Source: Gordionus sp. m RMFG-2023 (Eukaryota > Nematomorpha > Gordioida > Chordodea > Parachordodidae). From it: a stretch of DNA of 64,000 bases. The notes beneath the pieces were generated by a model, which saw nothing but the letters and a program-made list of their open reading frames with translations, had not been told where the DNA came from and did no database searches. Made by a program: the position numbers and the translations under genes. The stretch is from the NCBI RefSeq assembly GCF_954871325.1, contig NC_088777.1:53320002-53384001 (forward strand), written 5' to 3'. Shown piece after piece: positions 46,555 to 57,840 of the stretch. Every line of letters begins with the position of its first letter. Positions within the stretch are counted from its first letter, which is position 1.

Positions 46555-47241
46555 GTTTATGGCTACATGTCCCGGTTTGTTACATTTAAAACACAAACGG
46601 GATTTGTCATAATTCGATCGCAACGACTCAACTTTATTTAAATCTAGGCCTGAAATTTTCCTTACGTTAGAATTTTCTCCACTAGATCTTTGCAGTGGAA
46701 AACCCATTCTAAAATTCTGTTCCTTAACAACACAGGTTTTAGAATAATGTCCTTTGTATCCGCACCGATTACAAGTTATGTCAGCAACAATCTTTGGAAA
46801 ATTCTTTCCATTCGAAATAATTCTATCACCGAGTTGTTTCTTGTCCCCTTGATTACTCATATTAATCAATTTAGATAACTCACTGTAAATATCTTTAATA
46901 GATTCTTTTATATCTTTTAATTCCTGGAGGTCAACTACTGACTTTTCCACTAATTCCGAACGATCATCGTTATATTCTTTCATCGTTTCCACCCTTTCAG
47001 GTCTGCCGTTCTTGATTTCATTTAAAATTCCATTTAAACTACTTTCCAAGACCGAAATCTTTTTCCAACAATCTGCCGACACCGGAGTGTCTATTTTCCA
47101 ATTATCATATACTTTAATCGCAACCAGAGTACATTTTCCAAACAAAAATTTTATTACAATATATATAACATACAGTATGACCAACAATAACATGGTCACT
47201 AATGCATTATTCACATCAAATTTATCAACCATTTGATACAA
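46543..47241 (-). CDS. Gag-like protein with N-terminal membrane segment and two zinc knuckles
   Basis: 232 codons. A hydrophobic stretch near residues 16-36 (ALVTMLLLVILYVIYIVIKF) is followed by a charged, helix-prone region (ELKDIKESIKDIYSELSKL) and two CCHC knuckles (CNRCGYKGHYSKTC and CFKCNKPGHVAINC). Nucleocapsid-type knuckles support a Gag identity. The frame looks whole but ends at the inverted LTR, so the natural end may be lost. An envelope-like or host origin is less likely. Confidence 0.7.
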   Translation of the reverse strand: MYQMVDKFDVNNALVTMLLLVILYVIYIVIKFLFGKCTLVAIKVYDNWKIDTPVSADCWKKISVLESSLNGILNEIKNGRPERVETMKEYNDDRSELVEKSVVDLQELKDIKESIKDIYSELSKLINMSNQGDKKQLGDRIISNGKNFPKIVADITCNRCGYKGHYSKTCVVKEQNFRMGFPLQRSSGENSNVRKISGLDLNKVESLRSNYDKSRLCFKCNKPGHVAINCQK

Positions 47242-47509
47242 ATCTTGATAATTAATACTCGGATACTCCGAAATTTTATTAAAGAAGCTAAGCTAGGCTC
47301 ACTATCAAAATTAAATATAAAGCCCATCTCATTATATGAAAAATTTATATTATTTTAAAACGGCCGTGTTAAATTTCTAAAAATTTACACAAAAAGGTGA
47401 TTGCGTAGTGTTCTGAGTAGAGATACAAAATATAAAATAAAATATTTTTTACCTTAAAATACCGAATAACACTGGAATCGAAACTATCCTGGTAGTCGCG
47501 GTCAACAAC

Positions 47510-47892
47510 TGTCAAAAATAAGCTTAACGTTAACTATATAAAAAATGGGGCTAAATTCTAAAATAAGAATAAACACAGAAAGAAAACTATCGAATTAAAG
47601 AGCTAAATTAAGACTTATAAAATAAAGGAAACACGAAACTGAAACTTGGATATATATCTTTATTAAGTTAAATATTCATCAAATTCATAAAAGTAAAAAG
47701 TAAAAATTCAAAAGTTTTATCAAAATTAAAAGTGTTTCTTTATCAAAAAAATCAACAATGTATATTGATCTCTAATATAAAAAAATGACTGACATTTCTT
47801 TAATTATATACAAAAGATAAACAAATATATATAGATATATATATATATGAAAATTGACTGACATCATATTATAAAATATATCATTTACGACA
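47510..47892. repeat. LTR, right copy
   Basis: 383 bp, direct repeat of the left LTR, differing by a few bases and short AT indels. Confidence 0.9.
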
Positions 47893-47899
47893 TCAAGGA

Positions 47900-48240
47900 A
47901 TTACGTTCATTGCCTTATTCAAGCTACAAAACTATAAATTCATCCAAAAACCTAAAGGATGACTTGAACACTTGCTGGCGGACATTTTTATAGCGATGTC
48001 TCACTCAGCTGAGATGATTTAAGTAGTAACCCCGCAGACTCGGTTACTCGAGCCCGACGGTATTTTAAGTTTTTTTAAATATACCCGGGTGTATTTTTTT
48101 TTAAAAAACCGAATATTTTGAAACGCCACATTTAGCTATTAAAAAAAAAAGATTTTTTTTTTAAATATGGGCAGATCCGCGCAATTCGTGACCGGCAGAT
48201 GTCAAAATTTGATGGCTGAGGATTTTCAAATTCATACTAC
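47900..48240. other. Spacer, no feature seen
   Basis: AT-rich with one GC-richer patch near 48,030-48,060. Confidence 0.4.
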
Positions 48241-48244
48241 ATTT

Positions 48245-48628
48245 CTGCCGGATTTGGGCGGGATTTTTGTCATTGCGGGTCCCTAGATTAAGAAGACTTC
48301 ATTGGGCGGGTTTTTGGCCCGTCGGCCCATATTTTGTAGGCATAGTCGGGTGGCGGTCGGGTCGAAGATTTTTTTTAGAGTAAGGCGTGGGCGGATAAAT
48401 TTTTGATATTTTTCTAGCGAAATGAGCAGAAACAGACTTAAATTTATTAAAAAAAATAAGTTTCATTTCCATAATATTGCATATTGTATATGAATAATTA
48501 AAAAAAAATACATTTAAAATAAAGAGCCAAACAAGCCCATTGCGGGCGGGTGGGTGGTAAAACAAATTTTGAAACATCGAGTGAGCTGGCCTTTCGGCCG
48601 AAAACCGCGCCCATTGCAGACCTCTACC
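48245..48628. mobile_element. hAT-type terminal fragments
   Basis: Two similar ends in the same orientation: GTCATTGCGGGTCCCTA at about 48,269-48,285 and GCCCATTGCAGACCTCTA at about 48,611-48,628. Between them lie GGGCGGG/CGGCCGAAA-rich blocks. They look like right ends of small non-autonomous hAT-like elements. Confidence 0.5.
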
Positions 48629-48639
48629 CGATAATCCTA

Positions 48640-49560
48640 TTACACGTGTCTACGAATTAATCGAGTCAAGCCGCGAAAAACCGACTTTTCAATCAACGTC
48701 ACCGACTCGAGGAAGTTCTTCAAAGGGTAAATATTGTATATTTAAAAAAATGCGAAAAATGTGGACTAATTATTTGTGTTTCTAAGAAAAAAAACGTTTT
48801 TTTTTAATAAATAATAATTTTTGAAAACAAAATTTTTGTTTTTTAAAATCCAAAAACGCGTCTACTTTGTGTATATATTTCATTTTTTTTAAAAAAAAAT
48901 TTATGTTAAGTTTTTTTAAAGATGTGAAGTGATAACCAATTCCTAACAGTTAAACATTTAGCTAAGAAAAAAAAAGAGAAGATATTTATAAAAAGATTTC
49001 GATAGATGGTTAAATATCTGTATCTAGATAATTTTGGACGGTGTATCTGTATCTAGATCCATTTAAAAGTATCTTTTAACAGCTCTGATTAGCAACGACG
49101 CTTCTAGGTTTACAAATGTTTACAAAGTAGTTCGACATTTTGAAATGACAAAATTTTTGTAAAAAAAAATATTCTTTTCATCTCAAATCCTGGCACACTA
49201 CTATAATCTTATGAAAAAGTTAACTTTAATTCTTAAATCTATCGTAAAAATTACGACGATACAAAATTGTAAAATAATTTTTTTTTGGAACCAATTGAGA
49301 TATTTCGACAAAATTTTTTTTATTGCAAAAATAAAAATTTAATTTATAAAAAATCACATAATGCATTCATGGCATCGCGATGCTTGGTTTGGGCAGTACC
49401 CACATTGTTGTGGTCATAAGCCTCAATTTTGATTGGACAAAACTTGCAAATAGTACGAATAGATTTGGGGGGATTTTTTCCCTTTTCTTCCAATAGGTAT
49501 TTTCCTTAGAATATTTCCGATCACGACCCGTTTATAGCGTCTCAAAGTGCTGTTTATTGT
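48640..49560. other. AT-rich DNA, no gene seen
   Basis: Holds a (TATCTGTATCTAGAT)-type doublet at 49,015-49,060 that may be another transposon edge. Nothing coding. Confidence 0.4.
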
Positions 49561-49571
49561 ATTTTCGTGTA

Positions 49572-50610
49572 ATTTTATGCAAAATGATCTTCTCGATAAT
49601 GGAATTAGATTTTTATTTTATTTACATATCATTTACTTTTACATGTAATCTTAAGAATCTAAAAGGACATTATTGATGAACCCATGAGATGTACATGATG
49701 GCCCATCTCACCCGTTTTTCCACGGTAACAAATAATTGGGCAATTTGACTCAATGTGTTAACTCCACGTTTAGTGGATTTGTTTTAGAAATTTGATCTGC
49801 GACTCCCAGTAATAGTTATATGAAAAAAAATGCATTGCCTTATTTAGGAAAACGGATCCGATACATTCAGACTAGTGTTGTTAAACGGCTAACTCACTAA
49901 TTTAGACAGGAAAATATTGTCTAAGCCTCGAAACTCCGCTGATAGATGTCTAGACCTTTGTGCCATCTATGTGCAAAATCTTAAGGCTTGCGTAATATTA
50001 TTCTGAATAAAATGTTGAGCTAGCCGTTTAACAACACTAATTTGGACCCTCCATTTGGGATAATTTTTGGGTGAAAGAGCTGGCAAAGCCCATTATATGG
50101 GTCCAAAAGAAATGTTGCGATGGACCATGATTGGTTTACATCCATCAAAGTGGCCAAATGATTTACTAAAGAGCCCTTATAATTTAACAATTGTGCGAAA
50201 CCCTAAGGAAAAATACAAGAGAAATTAGTCCCCGATGCTTTTAGAAAATAAAAGGGAAGTAGAAAAATCGATTCTTCTATTTGTTTATATGACCGGAAAT
50301 TGTCATTGCTATCCTACAACCCGAAGGGAAACAAAAATAGTTTCATTATTATCGATGACAACTTCATGAATAAAATGAAATAATTCCAACACAAATAAAA
50401 TCCTACAATCCCACTAGATGTGGAGTTGACACATTGGATCAATTATGTTCAATTATTTGTTGCCATAGAAAAACGGGTGAGATGGTCATTATGTATATAT
50501 TTTATGGGTTCATTAATATTGTCCTTGTAAATTCTCGGATTATATATAAAGGTAAGAATGAATAAAATAAAAATGTAATTCCATTATTTTAAGAAGATCA
50601 TTTTGCTTAA
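49572..50610. mobile_element. Long inverted-repeat element, about 1.0 kb, with a nested MITE
   Basis: The left arm (49,572-49,795) is the inverse of the right arm (50,395-50,610). Shared blocks include GCAAAATGATCTTCT, AATGGAATTA, CCATCTCACCCGTTTTTC, AACAAATAATTG and AATGTGT(T/C)AACTCCAC. The interior shows no recognised protein. A family A MITE sits inside. Superfamily not assigned. Confidence 0.7.
49873..50039. mobile_element. hAT-like MITE, family A, nested
   Basis: 167 bp, TAGTGTTGTTAAACGGCT to GCCGTTTAACAACACTA. Flanks ATTCAGAC and ATTTGGAC match at 6 of 8. Inserted in the inverted-repeat element around it. Confidence 0.85.
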
Positions 50611-50614
50611 AATT

Positions 50615-52360
50615 ATTGGAAAAATTTAATAAATCCGTTGTTACAAATACAATCTATTTGCACTATGTGCTACTCAATGGCATATGGTGACAACAATCCA
50701 TGGGGGCACTGCCAAAAAAAGGTGTCCTCTGTTCGACTCACCTAGCATTTAGATGCTATGAATGCGATTTTTATAATTAAAATTTGGTTTTCTACCACCA
50801 TTTTGAATATGAAAATTTGAATGCAATGGTGAACCAAATATTTTTTTATACTTCAGAATTTATTTTTTTTATTTTAAGTGTGCATAGTTAGAAAAGGAAG
50901 TGAGTTCATCGCTTCAAAATTTGGAATGTTCTAGGAAATTGACCGTTTTGATCTAATATTTTTTTAAAAAAGTTCAATAATTGTAACTAGACATCCTATA
51001 AAATTTATGGGGATAAGATACTTCCTTCTTCCTCTTTAAAAAAAAATAGTCTTTTTATTTCTAAAACAACTAAAGGTGCCTTATTTAAAATATTTTTGAT
51101 CACATTTATAAAAATAGAGGCAATGTTTGTGGCTAAATGGCTCAATCTTAATAATGCTTTTGGGCTAGGCCAGGCTTTGCAGATCTCTCTATCAGAACTA
51201 CTTTTATTCTTATACTTGGCCATAAATGTATATAAGCATATATAATCAATCTTTAATTTTACTTTAGAGAACACTTAATTTATTATATTATTTGTATAAA
51301 TTTTAAAAAATTGTAAAGATTTCATGACATAATTGTAACGATTTCATTATTTAAAATTTATAGGGTAAAAATAGTCATATTTTGGAATGCATTTATGGTA
51401 AATTGGATTGAAAATATGCCAATATGACATATTTAAACAGTCTAATTTTTTTTTCTTAATTGTATTAACTTTTTATATTTATAAATTTGCATAACCATAT
51501 GAGAATTTTAAATATATTTATGCTTATTCAAATTTTATAATCCTTTCATATTTATTTTTGCTATAACATTTTTTTCCAAGTATCCTGATAGACCGACCAA
51601 TTTACAAAAATAAGAAAGAAATCCACTATTTATATTTTAAAATCACTTTTTGCATAAAATTTATAACAAGTTATTTAATCTTAATAAATTTCTATATAAT
51701 ATGTAAAAATATACCAACATTAATATTTAGATAGGTTAATAAAAATGAGTTAACCTTTTTTAGGCATTGAGGAGTTTATATTGTTTATTTTAAGGTTGTG
51801 ATATAATAATGTGAAGAAAATGGTTTTCCATGATAACCAATGCATGCTTTTTATGGGGTGTAACTAAACTAAGAATTGACAGGTAAACTGCGAATGGACA
51901 GGTAAACTTAGAATAGACAGGTATAAATGTATTTATGGCCTATCAATTATTTTTTAAAAATATAAATAATTTATTTGTATTATGTAAATCGAATTTATTT
52001 TCAAAATTAAAATTATCTAAAAAAATAAAATAGAATATAGAAGAAAGAGTAGTTCATAAATTTAAAATATGTATAGAATGTGGTAAAGATGTAAATTTTA
52101 GGGTATATGATTATTATAAAAAATATTATAAAAATTATATATTAGAAAAATTGTACATTAGAAAATTTATAACATTAGATGATTGTTTTTTTTCGATATA
52201 TTATTATTAAAAAATATATCAGAAAATAATATAATAATTAATTTATTGTTGTTTTTTTTTATATTATTATTATGAAAATATTTATATAGCTTGTGATATA
52301 GAAAATTACGATTATTATTATTATTATTATTAATATATTATAATCGTTGAAGAAAAAATA
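50615..52360. other. AT-rich DNA, no certain gene
   Basis: A 20-bp tandem motif (GACAGGTAAAC) occurs at 51,878-51,925. At 52,040-52,190 a short frame reads KICIECGKDVNF, which I cannot assign. No other feature. Confidence 0.4.
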
Positions 52361-52525
52361 AAGTTGTTTACAAAAAAAAAATTTTATTGTTGTTAAGAAA
52401 AAAGATAAGTGGATATGGAAAGAAAAAGACTTTATTGAGAAGAATATTGGTCACGTAAGATCAATTTAAATTAATAATAAGTTTTGTATTAAAAGCTGAT
52501 TTTTATTATTAGGCAAAGTTGAAAG
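52361..52525. repeat. 5' LTR part of the gypsy element
   Basis: Direct repeat of 58,731-58,904. Directly after it comes TGGTGGCCAAGAC, in the place of a primer-binding site. Confidence 0.65.
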
Positions 52526-53068
52526 TGGTGGCCAAGACAGTTTGAATAAGCAAATTATTTACCAGTGGGGCAGAAGTTTAATTGGAATAATTAATTACCT
52601 GTGGAGCGGACGTTTACGGTGATATATTTGTTAAGTTGAGGTTTTGGCTTACCGGTTGATCGGAAGTTTTAATTAAAGTATCAGTTACACTCTGAATATA
52701 AACCTGATAGAAATTCGCTCAAATTTTTACTAAATAATCCTAGTACACGAAAGTGCTGCCCAAATTTTTCCAAAGTTAGACGAAGTCACCCAAAATTTTA
52801 TAAAATTAGCTAGATACACGGAAGTGCTGCCAAAAATTTTGGAATTATGTTAGACAAATTTATCAAAAATTTTAGGAAGTGCTGCCCAAATATTTTTAAA
52901 CATAAATCTGTTATAAGAAATTTACAAGAATTTGTCATCCATTAACCTATTAAGTGTGCATGTATATGTGCATCATTGGCTTATTTACGTTACTTATAAT
53001 ATCTTACTTGTTGACATTACAGATAACCAAGATTTTTATTTTGAGCATCATAAATTTTTTATAACGCC
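52526..53068 (+). other. Gypsy leader with imperfect repeats
   Basis: Three copies of a motif like GAAGTGCTGCCCAAAATTTT at about 52,750, 52,815 and 52,875. Non-coding leader upstream of gag. Confidence 0.5.
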
Positions 53069-53479
53069 GTGATGAAAAGTTTAAAATTTGTTAAATACAG
53101 AGAGATTCAGTATAATATTTTTGGAGCGTTGGTAATATTATTAATATGGATATGTAGTTTAGTTTGTGGTAGGAGAATGAGAAGGAGTCGCAGCGTTAGA
53201 ATTAAAGGACAAACTGTGACTATTGAGGGACATAATGGAGAGGATATGATGGGTAAGGTTACTTGGTTACCGGTTCAGGAGTTAATTAAAGGGTGGACGG
53301 ATAGCGGTATAAACAGTAATATATATAGCTCTGATAAACAAAATATTGGAAATAATCAAATGTTGCGACCGTATAGAGAGCTTAGAGAAAATTGTCGGGG
53401 AAGGAGAGTAGAAATTAGACAAAATTTTAAATCGCGGGTAAGAGGGGTAATGAGTTGTCATAATTGCGATAAACCAGGT
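53069..53479 (+). pseudogene. Gypsy Gag, first part
   Basis: A hydrophobic segment (NIFGALVILLIWICSLVCG) near the start, then a basic region and the start of a zinc knuckle (CHNCDKPGH). More knuckles follow after the inserted transposon at 54,830-54,930 (CFGCGKLGHIAPYC, CAGCGRFGH) and near 55,310 (CFRCRMVGHVARDC). Confidence 0.65.
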
Positions 53480-54798
53480 CATAGACGTAGCCAGGGGGGG
53501 ACAAGGGGAAATTCCCCCCCCCCTTCAAAAATTTATCACTTTTTGTAAATATCATTTTTAGATAATAAAAAATATCCCCCTTAGTCCTCCCTCCACTCTA
53601 CTGACCCTCAAATATGAATGCATATATCTTAAATAATAATTTAAAAGAAAGAATGTAAAAGTTGATATTTTATTATAAAACTATTCATCATAATTTATAC
53701 ATTTTTGAGAAAATAAATTTATAAATATTTAAAATGAACCAAAAATGTTTTTTAATAAGTGGAATATAAGCCAAAGATAAGTCTTAAGACAGAAGTGAAA
53801 TGTATTATATTTATTAATAATAGATCCATGAAATTAATAAATAATATAATATATCAAATATAATTTTTTATAAAGTGAGTAATTTTGATTTATTAATCTT
53901 AATAAAAGTTAAATATAGTTTTAAAACTATTGATAAAATTAAACCATAAATTAAAAAAATATTAAAGCACAATACAAACAGTGGAATATTATATGTCGTA
54001 GATTTACAGTATATTTAATTATCAAATGACAATCAAGTAATTTTTACCTATATAGCGAATAATCTATTTTACAGATAACTATAAAATATTGATAAGTACA
54101 TCAGAAAATATCTTTTAAAGACATTGTGGGATAAATAATATAAAAATTAAATTCAAATATCATTTTTCTTAAAATAAATAGATGGCGTTAAATAATTGAA
54201 TGCAAGTTGTTGCATATTTAATATCAAGAGCATTGATTAGTAAAATTTGTTAAATTATTAACTGTAATATATTCTCTAACTGTCAAATATGTCTGTAAAA
54301 GAATTTTACCTAGTATTTTATAACTAATTCTATATAATAGAGTAAAATCAACTATATTTTCTACTTATTTTTTATAAATAAATTACTTATAATTGTTTGG
54401 AATAAATTATTACCATGCTTTTATATTAAGGTATATACACTACAAGTAATTTATTATATTTTTATTTTATATAAACTAATAATTTCATATAAACTAATAA
54501 TTTCATATAAACTAATAATTTTATATAAACTAATAAAAATATATTTCATATAAACTAATAAAAATATATTTCATATAAACTAATAAAAATATATTTCATA
54601 TAAACTAATAAAAATATATTTCATATTTGTTCCAGGCTTATATTAAAATTTGTAAAAATATTTATGACTATATATAGACTAAAGTAACCCAAGGCCGGGG
54701 AAAAGCGGGCCGAAGGCCCGCCCAAAAGGGGTCTGGGGGCGAAGCCCCCAGTAATTTTTTAATTTCCCCTCTAAATGAAAATCCTGGCTACGCCTATG
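53480..54798. mobile_element. Non-autonomous DNA transposon inserted in gypsy gag
   Basis: 1,319 bp. Ends CATAGACGTAGCCAGG and CCTGGCTACGCCTATG are inverted repeats; AACCAGGT flanks both sides (53,472-53,479 and 54,799-54,806), an 8-bp duplication consistent with hAT. C/G-rich runs lie just inside each end. The interior is AT-rich and non-coding, with a short tandem array at 54,470-54,630 (ATATAAACTAATAA). Confidence 0.85.
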
Positions 54799-54939
54799 AA
54801 CCAGGTCATCTGCTCAGAGATTCCCGGGAGGCGAAGTGTTTTGGTTGTGGAAAATTAGGACATATAGCCCCTTATTGTACGGGTAGACAAGAGAGATTAA
54901 GATGTGCTGGTTGTGGTAGGTTTGGGCATAATAAGGATA

Positions 54940-55290
54940 ATGGCGTCGTTAGGGGGGGGGCGCAGGGGCTCAAGCCCCCTAAAAAATTTGAATAGCCCCC
55001 TGAAGTAAAAATATTTTTTTTTAATGGCTCCTTAATATTCCCTTGAACTTAAAATAATTGTTTTGATTGCCCACTGAATGATTTCTTTTATAATTCCATT
55101 AAGTAATATATATAGATATAATTTTATAATTTAGAAATTAATAAGACTATTTAAATTTTTATTAAATGAATATTTTTTTAATTATTAGATTAGATTAATA
55201 CATATAAATTATATTTTCACTATGTCAGCTTGCAATCAAATTCTATATCCAAAATATAATATCAATAACTCACTAAATTGGAGAGTTAGA
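54940..55290. mobile_element. Second related insert in gag, one end visible
   Basis: ATGGCGTCGTTAGGGGGGGG followed by GGGGCTCAAGCCCCCT resembles the same class of end as 53,480. The right end was not identified; gag-like sequence resumes near 55,300. Confidence 0.5.
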
Positions 55291-55499
55291 GGGGAAAAAT
55301 AGGGAATGTTTTAGATGCCGAATGGTTGGGCATGTGGCGAGGGATTGTGAGTATTTGTGACTATATGATAGTGAAAAAATGGCAGTACAGGTCAGGGCGA
55401 GATGGTTAGGAGGTACGAAGGAGGGATTTAATCAGCGAAAAACAAATAAAGAGGGATGCGTAAATATGTTACAAGAGGGGATAGTAAATATGCTACAAG

Positions 55500-55725
55500 A
55501 GGGGATAGTCCATGATCCTTGTCCTAGGGTCATGATAAATTTGGGGGGAAGAATGGTTCCTATGTTATTTGATACAGGAGCTGCCATTTCGGTAATTGGT
55601 TATAATGGATATCAAAGTATTTGGCCTGGGGAAAGGATAGAGAATGAGGGGTTGAGAATAAGGCAGTTTGATGGAACCTTGTTGGCAGCCATGGGTAGGG
55701 TAGAGATAGTTGCGACATCGGAGTA
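55500..55725 (+). pseudogene. Gypsy aspartic protease
   Basis: LFDTGAAISVIG is the retropepsin active-site motif (DTGA). Located between gag and reverse transcriptase as expected. Confidence 0.75.
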
Positions 55726-56020
55726 AAGGGTTGAAATATTGGATTTATGGATTATTAATCGGAATATAGAAACGATGATGGGTTGGGATTGAATCACTAG
55801 AATTGGTCCATGGTGTATTTTTTGGGGAGTATTTTCATGGTGGGGAATATTTGTACCAATAACGAGTGAGGAATATGCCGTTATGAACTTAAGAGAGAAT
55901 GTGTTGCCTGGAATTGAGACCATGTTTAATAAGGGAACCAGCGAAATTCTTCCTAGAAGCAAAACAAGGAGCGATAATTTAAGAAACGAAACAAGGAAGA
56001 ACAACTACAAGATCGAAAAT

Positions 56021-56096
56021 AATTCAAGGAGCGTTAATTCAAGGAGCGATAATTCAAGGAGCGATAATTCAAGGAGCGATAATTCCAGGAGCGAAC
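56021..56096 (+). repeat. 15-bp tandem repeat in the gypsy coding region
   Basis: Five units of AATTCAAGGAGCGAT or close variants, each coding for NSRSD or similar. It lies in a lysine/serine-rich linker between protease and reverse transcriptase. Confidence 0.9.
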
Positions 56097-56564
56097 TAAG
56101 GAAAAATAATTCCAGGAACGTAACAAGGAGTGATAATTTAATGAGCGGAATAGAAAATGATTCGAGGATCAAAATAAAGGGAGGTAATGATAGAACGGAA
56201 ATAAAAGAGAGTAACCCCAAGGGCGAAATAGGGAAGAAAAATTCTAAAGGTAAAATGGGGGAAAGAAATTCAGGGGAAGCCTCAAATAATGATTCAAAAG
56301 AAGAAGTAGGTAGAAATTACCCAAGGTTACGCTGGAGCCAATGAAAGGGGTCGTGATATTACGAGGAAGGAGGAGGAAGGAAAGGTAAAAGAAAGGAAGG
56401 AGGTATCACAGAAAGAAAATAGAGTGGTGATGAATACCACCACGCAGAAAAATCAAGAAATGACGAATACAAAGATGAGAGGAAATCGGGCGGAAATGGA
56501 GGAAGAAACAATGCCTAGAGAAGAAGAGTTGATAATTAAAGAAGATGAGGGGAGGAAATGAACT

Positions 56565-57478
56565 ATGATCAGAGTGCAAGGAGTACGGAGATTAGTACAA
56601 AGTTATCGGGAGATCTTCAACGAATACTTAGGTTGCCTCAGAGATTATGTAGTAGACATTAAATTAAAGGATGGTTGCGTTCCGAAGTTTTGTGCGTTAC
56701 GGAGGATACCGTTTGAATGGAGAAAGGAATTGGAATTGGAGTTGGATCGATGGGTACGAAAAGGTACTGTATATCCGTTGGAGTACAGTGAATGGGCGAC
56801 TCCGTTAGTGCCTGTGAAGAAAGCCAATGGGAAACTTCGTTTATGCGCAGATTTTCGAGTTACAGTAAATCCGTGGGTATTGGAGGTTAAATATCCCTTG
56901 CCAAGAATTGAGGAAATACTGGCGAGTCTTAAAAGGCAGTGTTTATTTTTCAAAAGTGGATTTCTCTAATGCATATCTGCAACTACGCGTAAGGCCGGAG
57001 GTAAGGAAGTTATTAAGGATTACTACGCCAAAAGGATTATTTGCGTTTTGTAGATTACCATTTGGACTTAGTGTTTCAGCTCCCATTTCAGCGTACGATG
57101 GCTACGGTTTTCCAGGGAATGGGAGTTTTCTACTATATAGATGATGTCTTGGCGATGGGGAAAAATCCCGAACAACATGAACAGAGATTGGAGGGAGTAT
57201 TTCGAAGAATTAAGGAGAAAGGGTTGAGAGCCAGCGAAAGGAAAAGCGTGTTGGGGGTGACCGAAGTGACTTATCTGGGGCACAAGATCACAGGAAAGGA
57301 GGTGCGGCCTGTGGATAGAAATATGACTGGAATTAATAATATAATAAGACGCAGTAATAAAGCAGAGGTGCAGGCATTTTTGGGGATGGTAAATTATTAT
57401 CATCGGTTCGTGGAAGGATTGGCTCAAATAGCAGCGCCCTTATATCAATTATTAAAGAAAGGGAGAAAATTTGAGTAG
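56565..57478 (+). pseudogene. Gypsy reverse transcriptase
   Basis: Motifs in order: VPVKKANGKLRLCADFR, VDFSNAYLQLRV, LFAFCRLPFGL, the YIDD catalytic box (YYIDDVLAMG), then TYLGHKI and VQAFLGMVNYYHRFV. Typical Ty3/gypsy order and spacing. Confidence 0.85.
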
Positions 57479-57559
57479 ACAAATGAACAAGAGGAGTTCT
57501 TCGAAGAATTAAAAGGTCAAATAGGAAAGGACCCGTTTTGGTGTGCTTTAATAATGAAT

Positions 57560-57840
57560 TGAAGTGATCTTGGCGGTAGATGCATCCAATAAAGGTGTGG
57601 GGGGAGCGTTGTTGCATTTTATTGATGGGTTAGAGAGACCGGTGTTATTATTCTCAAGATAGAGCGGCAGAGACCAGGTATTCAGTGATTGAGCAAAAAG
57701 CATTGGCCGTTATTTTCGGGTTAACGAAATGCCGTGAATATCTGATCGGGCGCAGATTTATTATTTACACCGATCACAAGCAGTTGGCGCATCTATTCCG
57801 GAAGGACATAGGCTGTAGAGATGGTTATTGCTAGTAGGCA
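57560..57840 (+). pseudogene. Gypsy RNase H region
   Basis: LAVDASNKGVGG-type start, YSVIEQKALAVIF and FIIYTDHKQLAHLF are visible, as in gypsy RNase H. Confidence 0.7.

Larger units (their letters stand above)
44686..47892 (-). mobile_element. Young LTR element with an extra inverted LTR inside
   Basis: About 3.2 kb, flanked by the 5-bp target duplication TCAAG (44,681-44,685 and 47,893-47,897). Two direct LTRs (44,686-45,061 and 47,510-47,892) start TGTCAAAAATAAGC and end TTTACGACA. A third LTR copy lies inverted inside (46,175-46,554), and the sequence beyond it mirrors the inner side of the left LTR, so 44,686-46,554 is a palindrome with a short centre. The three LTRs are nearly identical, so insertion is recent. 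It carries Gag-like coding only; no reverse transcriptase or integrase was seen, so it is non-autonomous. Confidence 0.88.

Noticed and set aside
53282-53482. Minus-strand frame opposite gypsy gag
   Set aside because: Shadow of the plus-strand Gag with its zinc knuckle.
54470-54630. Regular ATATAAACTAATAA units as a possible CRISPR array
   Set aside because: There are no unique spacers, and the sequence is eukaryotic and lies inside a transposon.
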